24,186 nt of DNA from positions 1 through 24,186 of the IMG/VR virus record IMGVR_UViG_3300012954_004168; one strand, given 5' to 3'. Below are positions 6,673 through 13,313 of this stretch, in pieces (positions within the stretch are counted from its first letter, which is position 1; each line of letters starts with the position of its first letter). Made by a program: the position numbers and the translations under genes. Below the pieces are notes generated by a model. That model ran no database searches. It was given only the letters and a program-made list of their open reading frames with translations, and had not been told where the DNA came from. This DNA comes from a virus.

Positions 6673-6900
6673 ATGTCGGTTTTTGACGCAATGGTAAAGA
6701 TGAAACGGTATATTAAAAATTGCCCAACAGAACAAATGAAGGATGCAGCAAAAGATGATTTTGCCGCAGCCATAAAGGAGTTAATTGACGTTGGTTACAC
6801 TTGGGGCCGTAGGCATCCTTTGCCTGTAGATGTCCAAATGCTACGTAAGTTGCCTAAAAGAGATTTGCGAAAACTAGTTAACATGATTCTAAATGCATAA
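6673..6900 (+). CDS. Small hypothetical protein (75 aa)
   Basis: A 75-residue basic protein with no recognised family. It follows the VWA gene by 11 nt and has a strong TAGGAGGAAG ribosome site, so it belongs to the same transcript. It is predicted to be mostly helical (VFDAMVKMKRYIKNC, DDFAAAIKELIDVGY, MLRKLPKRDLRKLVNMIL). The conserved-looking WGRRHPLP turn separates the helices. Given its position it may be an accessory to the MoxR/VWA pair, but this is inferred only from gene order. Confidence 0.7.
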   Translation: MSVFDAMVKMKRYIKNCPTEQMKDAAKDDFAAAIKELIDVGYTWGRRHPLPVDVQMLRKLPKRDLRKLVNMILNA

Positions 6901-7087
6901 ACTAGCTTGTTCTCTTTTTCTTGAGGAGCTCAGTTACTCAGGCTCTTTGCACATAAGACATGTGCGAATTTCGCCGTCCCTTAAATGGGAAGTAATTGAG
7001 TTCCTCTCGATAATTGGAGTAATTAAAATAAGCAAAAATGGTTTAATCACTTTTGCAGATAGCCTACATCACTTAAAAAGTCAATGA
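6893..7087 (+). CDS. Possible small winged-helix-like protein (64 aa)
   Basis: A 64-residue frame that overlaps the previous gene by 8 nt. No Shine-Dalgarno sequence is visible, so it would depend on translational coupling. The sequence pattern WEVIEFLSIIGVIKISKNGLI, a helix followed by a beta hairpin, is reminiscent of a winged helix. Its last 41 nt overlap the end of the minus-strand protease gene, which is unusual in this window. It fills an otherwise empty 150-bp stretch, but it may not be expressed. Confidence 0.42.
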   Translation: MHKLACSLFLEELSYSGSLHIRHVRISPSLKWEVIEFLSIIGVIKISKNGLITFADSLHHLKSQ

Positions 7088-7763
7088 TGTTTGCATTTCC
7101 TGTGGCAAAAGTCATCTCTTCAAACTCTATCATTACTGCTGATATAATACCGGTAATTTCACCGCGTTGATTATATACGGGAGAACCAGATGAACCACCT
7201 GTAGCAGGAACATTATATAGATGGTCACCAGCAGCATCAACACCAGCCATGTATCCATCAAAGTGACTTAAAACGTTCGGCAAATAGTAACCTGTTGGGT
7301 AACCAGAATAGTAAACCTTTTCGCCAGACTCAGGTGCTTTAGTTGCAATAGTTGCTGCCGGCAACGGCGCGCTGACCTCAATTGTGCATAGATCAAAGTT
7401 TTTGCTAATCGCTGTTATGGCAGCATAGTGTAAATCACCAGCTTTATTAAAGACTATAACCTTGCTATCTACAACTGATGGGTCTTTTGCAAACCAACAT
7501 ATATGCCCAGCCGTTAAGATAACAGACGAATCTTTTCTTTTACTACTGGTTATAGTTACTCCAGTACCGGTTACCGAAGCTTCTACATCTTCTTCTCTTG
7601 AAGTTTTAACTACTATAAAAACAACTGCATCTTTTGCATGCACAGACTTTACTATTTCACCACCTATCTTTATTCTCTTTGGTACGTGACCATGACAGCA
7701 ACTAACCATGAATATACAGAACAAGAACCCTACAAATATTGTAACTATTTTACTTTTTAACAT
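7047..7763 (-). CDS. Trypsin-like serine protease, probable lipoprotein
   Basis: A 238-residue secreted serine protease. The N-terminus has a hydrophobic stretch ending in a lipobox-like FMVSC (Cys22), so it is likely anchored to a membrane as a lipoprotein. The chymotrypsin-fold triad is visible: His87 in LTAGHIC, Asp124 in NFDLCTI, and Ser192 in GGSSGSPVYN. The oxyanion-forming GxSGSP motif is intact, so the enzyme should be active. The ATG has a GGGGGAAG ribosome site. It is one of only two minus-strand genes here. It is divergent from the phosphomannomutase gene across a 74-bp gap and convergent with the gene at 6893. The isolated, opposite orientation and envelope targeting resemble a moron-type gene that alters the infected cell. 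The substrate is unknown. Confidence 0.88.
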   Translation of the reverse strand: MLKSKIVTIFVGFLFCIFMVSCCHGHVPKRIKIGGEIVKSVHAKDAVVFIVVKTSREEDVEASVTGTGVTITSSKRKDSSVILTAGHICWFAKDPSVVDSKVIVFNKAGDLHYAAITAISKNFDLCTIEVSAPLPAATIATKAPESGEKVYYSGYPTGYYLPNVLSHFDGYMAGVDAAGDHLYNVPATGGSSGSPVYNQRGEITGIISAVMIEFEEMTFATGNANIIDFLSDVGYLQK

Positions 7764-7782
7764 AGCTTCCCCCGACTATTTT

Positions 7783-7811
7783 TTATAAAACCCACCAATT
7801 CTAAGTATGAT
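7783..7811 (+). promoter_or_regulatory. Putative promoter for phosphomannomutase operon
   Basis: TTATAA (7783-7788), a 17-nt spacer, then TATGAT (7806-7811). It lies in the gap between the two divergent genes. The match to consensus is moderate. Confidence 0.42.
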
Positions 7812-7837
7812 AATTTACTAGTAAATTGGAGCAACAA

Positions 7838-8614
7838 ATGAAAAAAATAGTATTGTTTGATATGGATGGAACACTAACAGAGCCAAGAAAACGTATGAAA
7901 TGGGAAATTGTCAATGTATTACATGATCTGCAAAAAAGCGGTATTGAAATTGGCATTGTTACTGGTTCTGACTTGAATTACGTTAAACAACAATGCGAAA
8001 TATTGTTTGATGTATGCCCAGTGAACTGCTTTGATATTCATTATCTTCCTTGCAATGGTACCAAATATTATAAAATGACTGCCTCAGGTTTTCAACCCGT
8101 ATATGAAAATGATATGCGAAACAAAGTAGCCGAAGGTCCTTGGCGAGATCTAAATAAATTGTTGTTACAAATGCAGTCGACTATTGCTTTGAGTTATGAC
8201 ATTCCACTAGCAGGAAATTATATATCCTATCGAGGATCAATGATAAATTGGTGTCCTATTGGAAGATCGGCAGTTGAATCTGATCGAGAACTTTGGGTCG
8301 AGCTTGACAAAAGCCAAGGCATAAGAGAACAATGGTTTAAAATTGCCAGGCATTCTTTAAACAACAAAGGCCTGTCAGATATAGTTATAAAGTTTGGAGG
8401 CGAAACTTCATTTGACATTTATCCCCGGGGATGGGATAAGACTTATGCTTTCAATAATTTCAAAGACTATGACAAAATATATTTTATCGGAGATCGCTGC
8501 GGGCCCTTAGGGAACGACAAAGAAGCATACGACTTAGCTGGCTCGCTAGGCTATCACACAAACGGTCCGAGCCAAACAGTAGAAATAATTAAAAACATAA
8601 TCAAGGAGGCATAA
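7838..8614 (+). CDS. Eukaryotic-type phosphomannomutase (HAD fold)
   Basis: A 258-residue enzyme predicted to interconvert mannose 6-phosphate and mannose 1-phosphate for GDP-mannose formation. It is the HAD-fold type (PMM1/PMM2-like), not the alpha-D-phosphohexomutase type usual in bacteria. Motif I is FDMDGTLTEPRK with Asp8 and Asp10. It is followed by GIVTGSD, the cap-domain CPIGRSA segment, TSFDIYPRGWDKTYAF, and the IYFIGDRCGPLGND motif that binds magnesium. All of these correspond to landmarks of eukaryotic PMM. A TTG at 7826 is in frame, but the ATG at 7838 is correctly spaced from TTGGAG. The stop overlaps the next ATG by one base. A related sugar phosphatase cannot be excluded, but the match to PMM is extensive. 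Confidence 0.9.
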   Translation: MKKIVLFDMDGTLTEPRKRMKWEIVNVLHDLQKSGIEIGIVTGSDLNYVKQQCEILFDVCPVNCFDIHYLPCNGTKYYKMTASGFQPVYENDMRNKVAEGPWRDLNKLLLQMQSTIALSYDIPLAGNYISYRGSMINWCPIGRSAVESDRELWVELDKSQGIREQWFKIARHSLNNKGLSDIVIKFGGETSFDIYPRGWDKTYAFNNFKDYDKIYFIGDRCGPLGNDKEAYDLAGSLGYHTNGPSQTVEIIKNIIKEA

Positions 8615-8886
8615 TGCCTAAAAAGAAAAATAACAAAGTACAGCAAGAAGTTGAAGAAAACCAAGTTGACTTTGCAGTCTTAGACCCAGCAATTGCTGAG
8701 GTCTTGCAAGCACAACAGTCCAATAGTCATTCTGATATTAAGATACAAATGATTGCTATAGCAAAAGACGTATTAGAAAGGAACGCTGCTCTTCAATGGG
8801 AGCAAGATAAGACAAGAGGTTTAACTATCACGGTGGATGAAATAATTAACGAAGCAGATAAACTAGTAAAGTATGTAGCAGAGTGA
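8614..8886 (+). CDS. Small hypothetical protein (90 aa)
   Basis: A 90-residue acidic-to-neutral protein without a recognised family. AAGGAGG lies just before the ATG, which overlaps the stop of the phosphomannomutase gene. The first ten residues are highly basic (MPKKKNNKVQ). The remainder is predicted helical (DFAVLDPAIAEVLQAQQ, KIQMIAIAKDVLERN, TVDEIINEADKLVKYV) and has no cysteine. The C-terminal TVDEIINEADKLVKYV pattern is common in small phage proteins. It is coupled to the next gene by a GTGA overlap. Function unknown. Confidence 0.7.
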   Translation: MPKKKNNKVQQEVEENQVDFAVLDPAIAEVLQAQQSNSHSDIKIQMIAIAKDVLERNAALQWEQDKTRGLTITVDEIINEADKLVKYVAE

Positions 8887-9260
8887 ACGAGGAAAAGTAC
8901 CGCGCGGATCCATTATTTGATGGCTGTATTTCAGTAAATTGTCCTGATGCATACGAGTGTTTTCTTGATGAAATTATTTTGTTTCTTAGAAAACACAACA
9001 TGGCAAATGGAAAATTTAATTTAATCAGTATTGCACAAGTTAAAATGAAGTTTGATATTTTTACAGTTTATGTTACTTCAACAGACGATAATTATAATAT
9101 ACCTGATAACGTCTATGAAACATTAAGAGAGATTCAAGCGAAAGCGCTTAACTATTGTAAGCATTGCGGTAAGAAGAAAACAGAAATGGTTATTGATTCA
9201 CGTATAAGAAAAGTTTGTTTTGATCACTTTCCAACAAGGCCATCAAGACATGGAAGCTAG
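8883..9260 (+). CDS. Small zinc-finger-like protein (125 aa)
   Basis: A 125-residue protein starting at a GTG that overlaps the previous stop (GTGA). The N-terminal part is mixed alpha/beta (AYECFLDEIILFLRKHN, FDIFTVYVTSTDDN). The C-terminal part has CKHC followed by C and H (YCKHCGKKK, VCFDHF), suggesting a small zinc-binding knuckle. No Shine-Dalgarno sequence is clear, which fits translational re-initiation. The last 11 nt overlap the next gene. No family is recognised; a nucleic-acid or protein-binding role for the zinc knuckle is conjecture. Confidence 0.65.
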   Translation: MNEEKYRADPLFDGCISVNCPDAYECFLDEIILFLRKHNMANGKFNLISIAQVKMKFDIFTVYVTSTDDNYNIPDNVYETLREIQAKALNYCKHCGKKKTEMVIDSRIRKVCFDHFPTRPSRHGS

Positions 9261-9465
9261 CTTTAAGATTGGCATGTTAGTTGAGTCAAAACCTAAATTT
9301 GATCTAGGCACTCGACAAATAGGGCCGAAAGTCGTCACAGATTTTCAAGGCGTCGGCATAATAATTGATTTAGAATGGCCAGCAAGGGCGCATATTTTGA
9401 CAAATAAGGGAGATCATCTATGGGTGAAAACAAGCTCGATAGTGCAAGTCAGCAACGTAGAATAG
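9250..9465 (+). CDS. Small SH3-like beta-barrel protein (71 aa)
   Basis: A 71-residue protein. An in-frame TTG at 9220 exists, but the ATG at 9250 is a better start and gives a compact domain: FKIGMLVES, GVGIIIDLEWPARAHILTNKGDHLWVKTSSIVQV. The order of a short strand with G-x-L-V, a strand with G-x-G-x-I-x-D, and a final strand of the V-x-x-x-x-I type fits an SH3/KOW-like barrel. It overlaps both neighbours (11 nt upstream, 46 nt downstream). It is the first of a local series of such small barrels (also 9420, 10364 and 10545). Function unknown. Confidence 0.6.
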   Translation: MEASFKIGMLVESKPKFDLGTRQIGPKVVTDFQGVGIIIDLEWPARAHILTNKGDHLWVKTSSIVQVSNVE

Positions 9466-9701
9466 AAGAAGGAGCGCTGGTCATACTAGAACCTTCAATT
9501 GATACGAAAGTAAGAATCCAGGATCCTGAAGTTGGACATTTATTGGATGTGCATCTTTGTGGTGAACCAATAGTTGGTGTCATCACTAAATTATGGGGAT
9601 CAGGAATGGGAATTCGTGAATTTGAACTTTTTAGCTCCGGAGAATTTCTATTAATAACAACAAATAACGGATTATCAGAACTAGAGGTGTTATCATGTTA
9701 A
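9420..9701 (+). CDS. Small beta-rich protein (93 aa)
   Basis: A 93-residue protein with AAGGGAG upstream of the ATG. It overlaps the preceding gene by 46 nt and the following one by 7 nt. Residues 15-93 are predicted to be all-beta (EGALVILEP, PIVGVITKLWGSGMGIREFELFSSGEFLLITTNNGLSELEVL). The pattern is like the neighbouring barrel at 9250, though the sequences are not clearly related. No catalytic motif is visible. The long overlap with the preceding frame is unusual, but both have sensible ribosome sites. Confidence 0.6.
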   Translation: MGENKLDSASQQRRIEEGALVILEPSIDTKVRIQDPEVGHLLDVHLCGEPIVGVITKLWGSGMGIREFELFSSGEFLLITTNNGLSELEVLSC

Positions 9702-10324
9702 CAGCAATGGGCGATGTGATGCGAAGAGCGTACGAGAAAGGATGGATAACAACAAGAGATGGCAATATCTCGTTACGCAGAGCTGGAAAAAATACACTGT
9801 ATATTACTCCATCAGGATGGCGAAAAACAATTATTCATCCTGAACATATCATAAAAATAAAGATGGAAAGAAACGAGTTGTTAATTCCTGAAGGATCTGC
9901 TCCTTCTGGTGAACTAGAAATGCATCACCTAATTCAAAACCTCAACAGAAGCAAAACACAAGCCGTTGTGCATCTCCATCCTACAAACATTATTGCTGCG
10001 TGTTTTGCCGGTTGGGACATGCAATCATTGGCCAATCACTTCCCGGAAGTTTCTAGATATACTAGGGTTGGCCCTACAGTACCGGTTCTTCCTGTTACAT
10101 CATCAGAACTAGCCGCGGCAACTTTTAATGCCATGACATCGTCTACCGACCCCTCAGAACTTGCGCCCTTTTTTCCGAAAAAAATCTGTTATGATATAGT
10201 TGCTCAGGCTAATCACGGTGTATGTGCTGTTGCGCAAAACCCATGGGACGCTTATGAACATATAGAGAGATTAGAACATATATGCGAAATAGCACTTAAA
10301 TCTGGTGTGCAACCAAACAATTAA
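9695..10324 (+). CDS. Class II aldolase/MtnB-type protein
   Basis: A 209-residue protein of the class II aldolase/adducin family, which includes fuculose-phosphate aldolase and methylthioribulose-1-phosphate dehydratase (MtnB). The phosphate-binding DGNIS (22-26) and PSG (39-41) segments are present. The catalytic Glu73 lies in SGELEMH. Zinc ligands His93 and His95 lie in VVHLHPTN, and the third, His174, lies in QANHGV. Length is normal. GAGGTG precedes the ATG. Its sugar-phosphate substrate cannot be read from sequence; nearby phosphomannomutase, isomerase and nucleotidyltransferase genes make a sugar-phosphate role more likely than methionine salvage. The fold assignment is secure. Confidence 0.9.
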   Translation: MLTAMGDVMRRAYEKGWITTRDGNISLRRAGKNTLYITPSGWRKTIIHPEHIIKIKMERNELLIPEGSAPSGELEMHHLIQNLNRSKTQAVVHLHPTNIIAACFAGWDMQSLANHFPEVSRYTRVGPTVPVLPVTSSELAAATFNAMTSSTDPSELAPFFPKKICYDIVAQANHGVCAVAQNPWDAYEHIERLEHICEIALKSGVQPNN

Positions 10325-10328
10325 ATCG

Positions 10329-10357
10329 TCTCTCATACTTAATAAAGTGGTGGGAGA
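10329..10357 (+). promoter_or_regulatory. RNA hairpin that could hide the ribosome site of the gene at 10364
   Basis: TCTCTCATACTT (10329-10340) can pair with AAGTGGTGGGAGA (10345-10357), giving twelve pairs with one bulged G and a four-base AATA loop. The 3' arm contains GGGAG (10352-10356), the ribosome site for the frame starting at 10364. No T run follows, so a terminator is unlikely. Confidence 0.5.
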
Positions 10358-10363
10358 AAAACA

Positions 10364-10561
10364 ATTGACTGTAAAGATTATCAAAGACCAGAGATAGGTG
10401 ACCTAGTCTGGGTAATGGAAGGTATTAGGCACGAACTAGGAATAGTTGTTGCTGTAGACGGCTCTGTTTGGCATAAACATATCCAGGATTGGAGTTATTA
10501 TATTCTTATGCCAAACAATAAGATCATTAAAAAAAGGGGATGGCGTGTCGAACGTGTCTAG
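10364..10561 (+). CDS. Small SH3-like protein (65 aa) with apparent ATT start
   Basis: A 65-residue frame in the gap between the aldolase gene and the gene at 10545. In this frame there is no ATG, GTG or TTG between the upstream stop (10342-10344) and the start of the domain. The ATT at 10364 has GGGAG exactly seven bases before it. The product, starting IDCKDYQRPEIGDLVWVM, resembles the next protein (VDIKECKVGDVCWMF): both have a CK, then (I/V)GD(L/V)xW, then GI/GE and a strand. This argues that the frame is real and a tandem relative. It would be a small beta barrel of unknown function. It overlaps the next gene by 17 nt. Confidence 0.58.
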   Translation: MDCKDYQRPEIGDLVWVMEGIRHELGIVVAVDGSVWHKHIQDWSYYILMPNNKIIKKRGWRVERV

Positions 10562-10772
10562 TGTGGATATAAAAGAATGCAAGGTTGGTGACGTTTGTTG
10601 GATGTTTCTAAAACAATTTAGAAGACCGATCTATGGTGAAATAACAGCCATACTCGAATCTGAAAATGCCATTCAGATATTAACAAGTACAGATGGCTTT
10701 AGATTAGCTCCAGCTAGTCATTGTTTCTGGGAAGAAAAAGACGCAAAGGCATTCAAGAAAAAAAATAAATAG
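10545..10772 (+). CDS. Small SH3-like protein (75 aa)
   Basis: A 75-residue protein starting at a GTG with GGGGA five bases upstream; GTGs at 10554 and 10563 are alternatives. The core ECKVGDVCWMFLKQFRRPIYGEITAILE, followed by AIQILTSTDGFRLAPASHCFW, fits a small SH3-like barrel. The N-terminal motif (ECK..GDVCW) is shared with the protein encoded just upstream at 10364, suggesting a tandem duplication. The C-terminus is lysine-rich. Its stop codon lies directly before the -35 box of the helicase promoter, so it closes this gene run. Function unknown. Confidence 0.68.
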   Translation: MSNVSSVDIKECKVGDVCWMFLKQFRRPIYGEITAILESENAIQILTSTDGFRLAPASHCFWEEKDAKAFKKKNK

Positions 10773-10801
10773 TTGTAAAAATATAGTTTTTCCCTTATAA
10801 T
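10773..10801 (+). promoter_or_regulatory. Sigma-70-like promoter for helicase operon
   Basis: TTGTAA (10773-10778), a 17-nt spacer, then TATAAT (10796-10801). CCCT precedes the -10 box, as in the promoters at 412 and 2969. The helicase ATG is 15 nt downstream with AGGGAGG between. Confidence 0.72.
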
Positions 10802-10816
10802 AAGAAGGGAGGAACT

Positions 10817-12394
10817 ATGATCAACTACATAAATAATTTTCCATACGAAAAGATAAGAAAAGAACAGACCTCGGCAATCGATTTTTCCTTAGAGGAATTT
10901 AAAACAAAAAGGTTTGTTGTTGTCGAGGCCGGTACAGGCGTTGGTAAATCTGCAATTGGTTTAACGATTGCGAAGACTATGGCCGAAAGCGCTTACTTTA
11001 TTACCACTCAAAAGATTTTGCAGCATCAGTATATTGATGACTTTTCGCAGCACGGAATGCTTTCCTTAAAATCTTCAACTAATTTTAGATGTAAGTTCTA
11101 TAAAGGCAAAGACTGCTCACAAGCTTTGCGCGAGTTAAAAGTATCCCAAAACAAAGCTTTTAAATCTTGTTGTGGCGGTGGATGCGTATACAAGGTTGCA
11201 AAAAGAAAGTTTATAGAAGGTTCTTTAGGAATTACAAATTTTGCATATTTTATGGCAGAAACAAATTATTCTCAACAACTAGAGCCACGAGATCTTTTGG
11301 TTGTTGATGAAGCACACAATATCGAAACACAATTATCGAGCTTTGTAGAAGTTGCCATTACGGAAAATTTTGCAAAAAAAGTTTTAAAGCTTGCAGTGCC
11401 AGACAACCTTACCACAATTAAAAGAGTTGTTGATTGGACGAAATCTGTTTACTATCCAAAACTAGTACGTATGCGTACTCACATGGAACAGCAGATAGAA
11501 AAGTTTAGCCTTAAGTCTAAGATGAATGAATTTATTACTCTATCAAAAAGATTCGAATTAATTGACAAACATGAATGTAAGGTTGCAAGGTTTTTAAAAG
11601 AATATGATAAAGACAATTGGGTAATGAATATTTCAAACACGGATGTTACTAATGACCGTAGGTTTGAATTTAAGCCGATTGATGTGGCACCTTTTGCAGA
11701 AGATTATTTATTTAAGTCTGGCAAAAAGATTTTAATGATGTCTGCAACCATCATCAACAAAGACGCGTTCTGCGAAGTGCTCGGTATACCAAAGAGTGAA
11801 TGTGCTTTTATTTCAATACCGTCACCATTTCCTATTAAAAACAGGCCTATCTTTGTTAGTCCGATTGGTTCAATGTCTATGAAAAACATCGATCGTTCTT
11901 TGCCTAAGCTTGCACAAGCAGTAAAAGCTATTCTTGCAGAACACAAAAATGAAAAAGGTATTATACATTGCCATTCATACAAGGTTGCAAATTACCTTAA
12001 AAGAAATATAAGAAGTACCAGACTACTAAGTCATGATTCTTCAAACAGGGACAAGGTTTTATTTGATCACATGAATGGAAAAAAACCAACCGTATTATTA
12101 TCTCCTTCAATGACCGAAGGAGTTGATCTTAAAGGTGATGCAAGCAGATTCCAGATAATCTGTAAAGTCCCTTATCCTTATCTCGGAGATAAACTAATTC
12201 GTAAGAGAATGAACAAGTGGAGTTGGTGGTATCCTTTACAAACGTTGAAAGTTATCATACAATCCGTTGGTCGATCCGTAAGATCAAGTGATGATACTGC
12301 AATCACGTATATACTAGATAGTGACTGGGAGAGATTCTACAGCCGTAATAGCAATTTGTTTCCAGACGACTTCCGCAATTCAATTCTTAGGTAG
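10817..12394 (+). CDS. DinG/XPD-type superfamily 2 DNA helicase with Fe-S cysteines
   Basis: A 525-residue 5'-3' helicase of the Rad3/XPD/DinG group, expected to unwind DNA during repair or replication. Walker A is EAGTGVGKS (37-45) and the DEAH box is at 164-167. Between them are Cys92, Cys100, Cys118/119 and Cys123, placed like the iron-sulfur cluster ligands of this family. The second RecA domain includes MSAT, a late HCHSYKVANYL strand, the TEGVDLKG motif and motif VI QSVGRSVRS (482-490). The protein is shorter than bacterial DinG (about 700 residues) and has no exonuclease domain. AGGGAGG (10806-10812) precedes the ATG. It is the first gene after a consensus promoter. The assignment is secure. 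Confidence 0.94.
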   Translation: MINYINNFPYEKIRKEQTSAIDFSLEEFKTKRFVVVEAGTGVGKSAIGLTIAKTMAESAYFITTQKILQHQYIDDFSQHGMLSLKSSTNFRCKFYKGKDCSQALRELKVSQNKAFKSCCGGGCVYKVAKRKFIEGSLGITNFAYFMAETNYSQQLEPRDLLVVDEAHNIETQLSSFVEVAITENFAKKVLKLAVPDNLTTIKRVVDWTKSVYYPKLVRMRTHMEQQIEKFSLKSKMNEFITLSKRFELIDKHECKVARFLKEYDKDNWVMNISNTDVTNDRRFEFKPIDVAPFAEDYLFKSGKKILMMSATIINKDAFCEVLGIPKSECAFISIPSPFPIKNRPIFVSPIGSMSMKNIDRSLPKLAQAVKAILAEHKNEKGIIHCHSYKVANYLKRNIRSTRLLSHDSSNRDKVLFDHMNGKKPTVLLSPSMTEGVDLKGDASRFQIICKVPYPYLGDKLIRKRMNKWSWWYPLQTLKVIIQSVGRSVRSSDDTAITYILDSDWERFYSRNSNLFPDDFRNSILR

Positions 12395-12401
12395 GTGATA
12401 T

Positions 12402-12746
12402 ATGGTTCGTATTTTATTAGGGGCTTTGTTATTTTCTATTGCGCAGATCTTAGCATGGTTTCAAAGCAATTCTGGCATCCTTGGTGGAAAGCTTGCAGAG
12501 AATTTTTTATGGATTGCACTAGTCTTTGGTCCGATCGTAAGCGTTCTATTTGCTTATGGTACAAAGATAATGTATGCAGAAATAGATTCGCTTTGGGCAA
12601 TTAGGTTTCTAACATTTGGAATAGGGTACTTGGTTTTTATTCCATTAACATGGCATTTTTTAGGAGAAGAGATTTTTACCTTAAAAAACATTTTATCATT
12701 TTGTTTATGTCTTACATTAATCACGATACAATTCATAATGAAATAG
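12402..12746 (+). CDS. Four-helix membrane protein, DMT/EmrE-like size
   Basis: A 114-residue integral membrane protein. Four hydrophobic helices are apparent, near residues 2-20, 35-54, 66-84 and 92-112, with short loops. Size and topology resemble small multidrug-resistance/DMT proteins such as EmrE. However, the Glu in the first helix that is essential for EmrE transport is absent; helix 1 has Gln instead (FSIAQILAW). The start follows GGTAGGTG, seven bases after the helicase stop. The role is unknown. A holin is conceivable from size, but four helices and the position beside a helicase do not favour it. Confidence 0.72.
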   Translation: MVRILLGALLFSIAQILAWFQSNSGILGGKLAENFLWIALVFGPIVSVLFAYGTKIMYAEIDSLWAIRFLTFGIGYLVFIPLTWHFLGEEIFTLKNILSFCLCLTLITIQFIMK

Positions 12747-12761
12747 TAACTAGGAGAATTT

Positions 12762-13313
12762 ATGGCTATAGCACAGAGCATAACGTCACTCAGGCAATTT
12801 TTTACTGAGCGAAGCAATCAAAGACCAATTTATATGACATCAGGAGGGTTTGATCCATTACATGTTGGCCACGTAAGGTGCATTGAAGGTACTGTTACGA
12901 GAGCATCGAATCCAGACATTCACCCATGGCAAATGAAAGGACTAGTAGTAGTTGTCGTCAATGCAGACTCTTTTCTTGTTAGGAAGAAGGGCTATGCATT
13001 TATGCCGCTTGAAGAAAGAATGGAAATTATAGACTCCATAGCAGGAGTTGATTATGTTGTACCTTGGGAGACAGATGGTGATCAAACAGTTTGTGGGGCT
13101 ATTGAGATTTTAAGGCCAAGCTACTTTACAAAAGGAGGCGATAGATTCGATGCATCGACGATACCGGAATGGGATATCTGCCAAAAAATCAACTGTGAAA
13201 TTATTACAGGTGTTGGAAAAGGTGGAAAAATACAGAGCTCTTCAGAACTTATTTCAAGAGCAAAAGACTTTGAACTCTTGGGAGGATACACTGATGAATT
13301 TACCAAAGAATAA
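12762..13313 (+). CDS. Nucleotidyltransferase of the cytidylyltransferase/HldE-C family
   Basis: A 183-residue enzyme that should activate a sugar or alcohol phosphate with CTP or ATP. The signature GGFDPLHVGH (28-37) contains the HxGH catalytic motif. The second signature region, FTKGGDR, and the SSS motif near residue 158 (KIQSSSELI, where the family usually has ISSTxIR) are also present. It resembles the nucleotidyltransferase domain of HldE (heptose) and TagD-type cytidylyltransferases. TAGGAG precedes the ATG. Its end overlaps the next gene by 20 nt. The neighbouring HAD and isomerase-type genes suggest a shared sugar-nucleotide pathway. The substrate cannot be decided from sequence. Confidence 0.88.
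   Translation: MAIAQSITSLRQFFTERSNQRPIYMTSGGFDPLHVGHVRCIEGTVTRASNPDIHPWQMKGLVVVVVNADSFLVRKKGYAFMPLEERMEIIDSIAGVDYVVPWETDGDQTVCGAIEILRPSYFTKGGDRFDASTIPEWDICQKINCEIITGVGKGGKIQSSSELISRAKDFELLGGYTDEFTKE

Noticed and set aside
12402-12746. Holin identity for the four-helix membrane protein
   Set aside because: The protein has four helices, no charged C-terminal tail, and no lysis genes beside it, so the evidence is insufficient.
12554-12817. Minus-strand frame across the membrane protein gene
   Set aside because: It is antisense to a clear four-helix membrane gene, with no ribosome site or domain.
13150-13293. Extension of the HAD gene into the nucleotidyltransferase gene
   Set aside because: The extra 48 residues do not look like HAD sequence, and GGGAGG is placed for the ATG at 13294.
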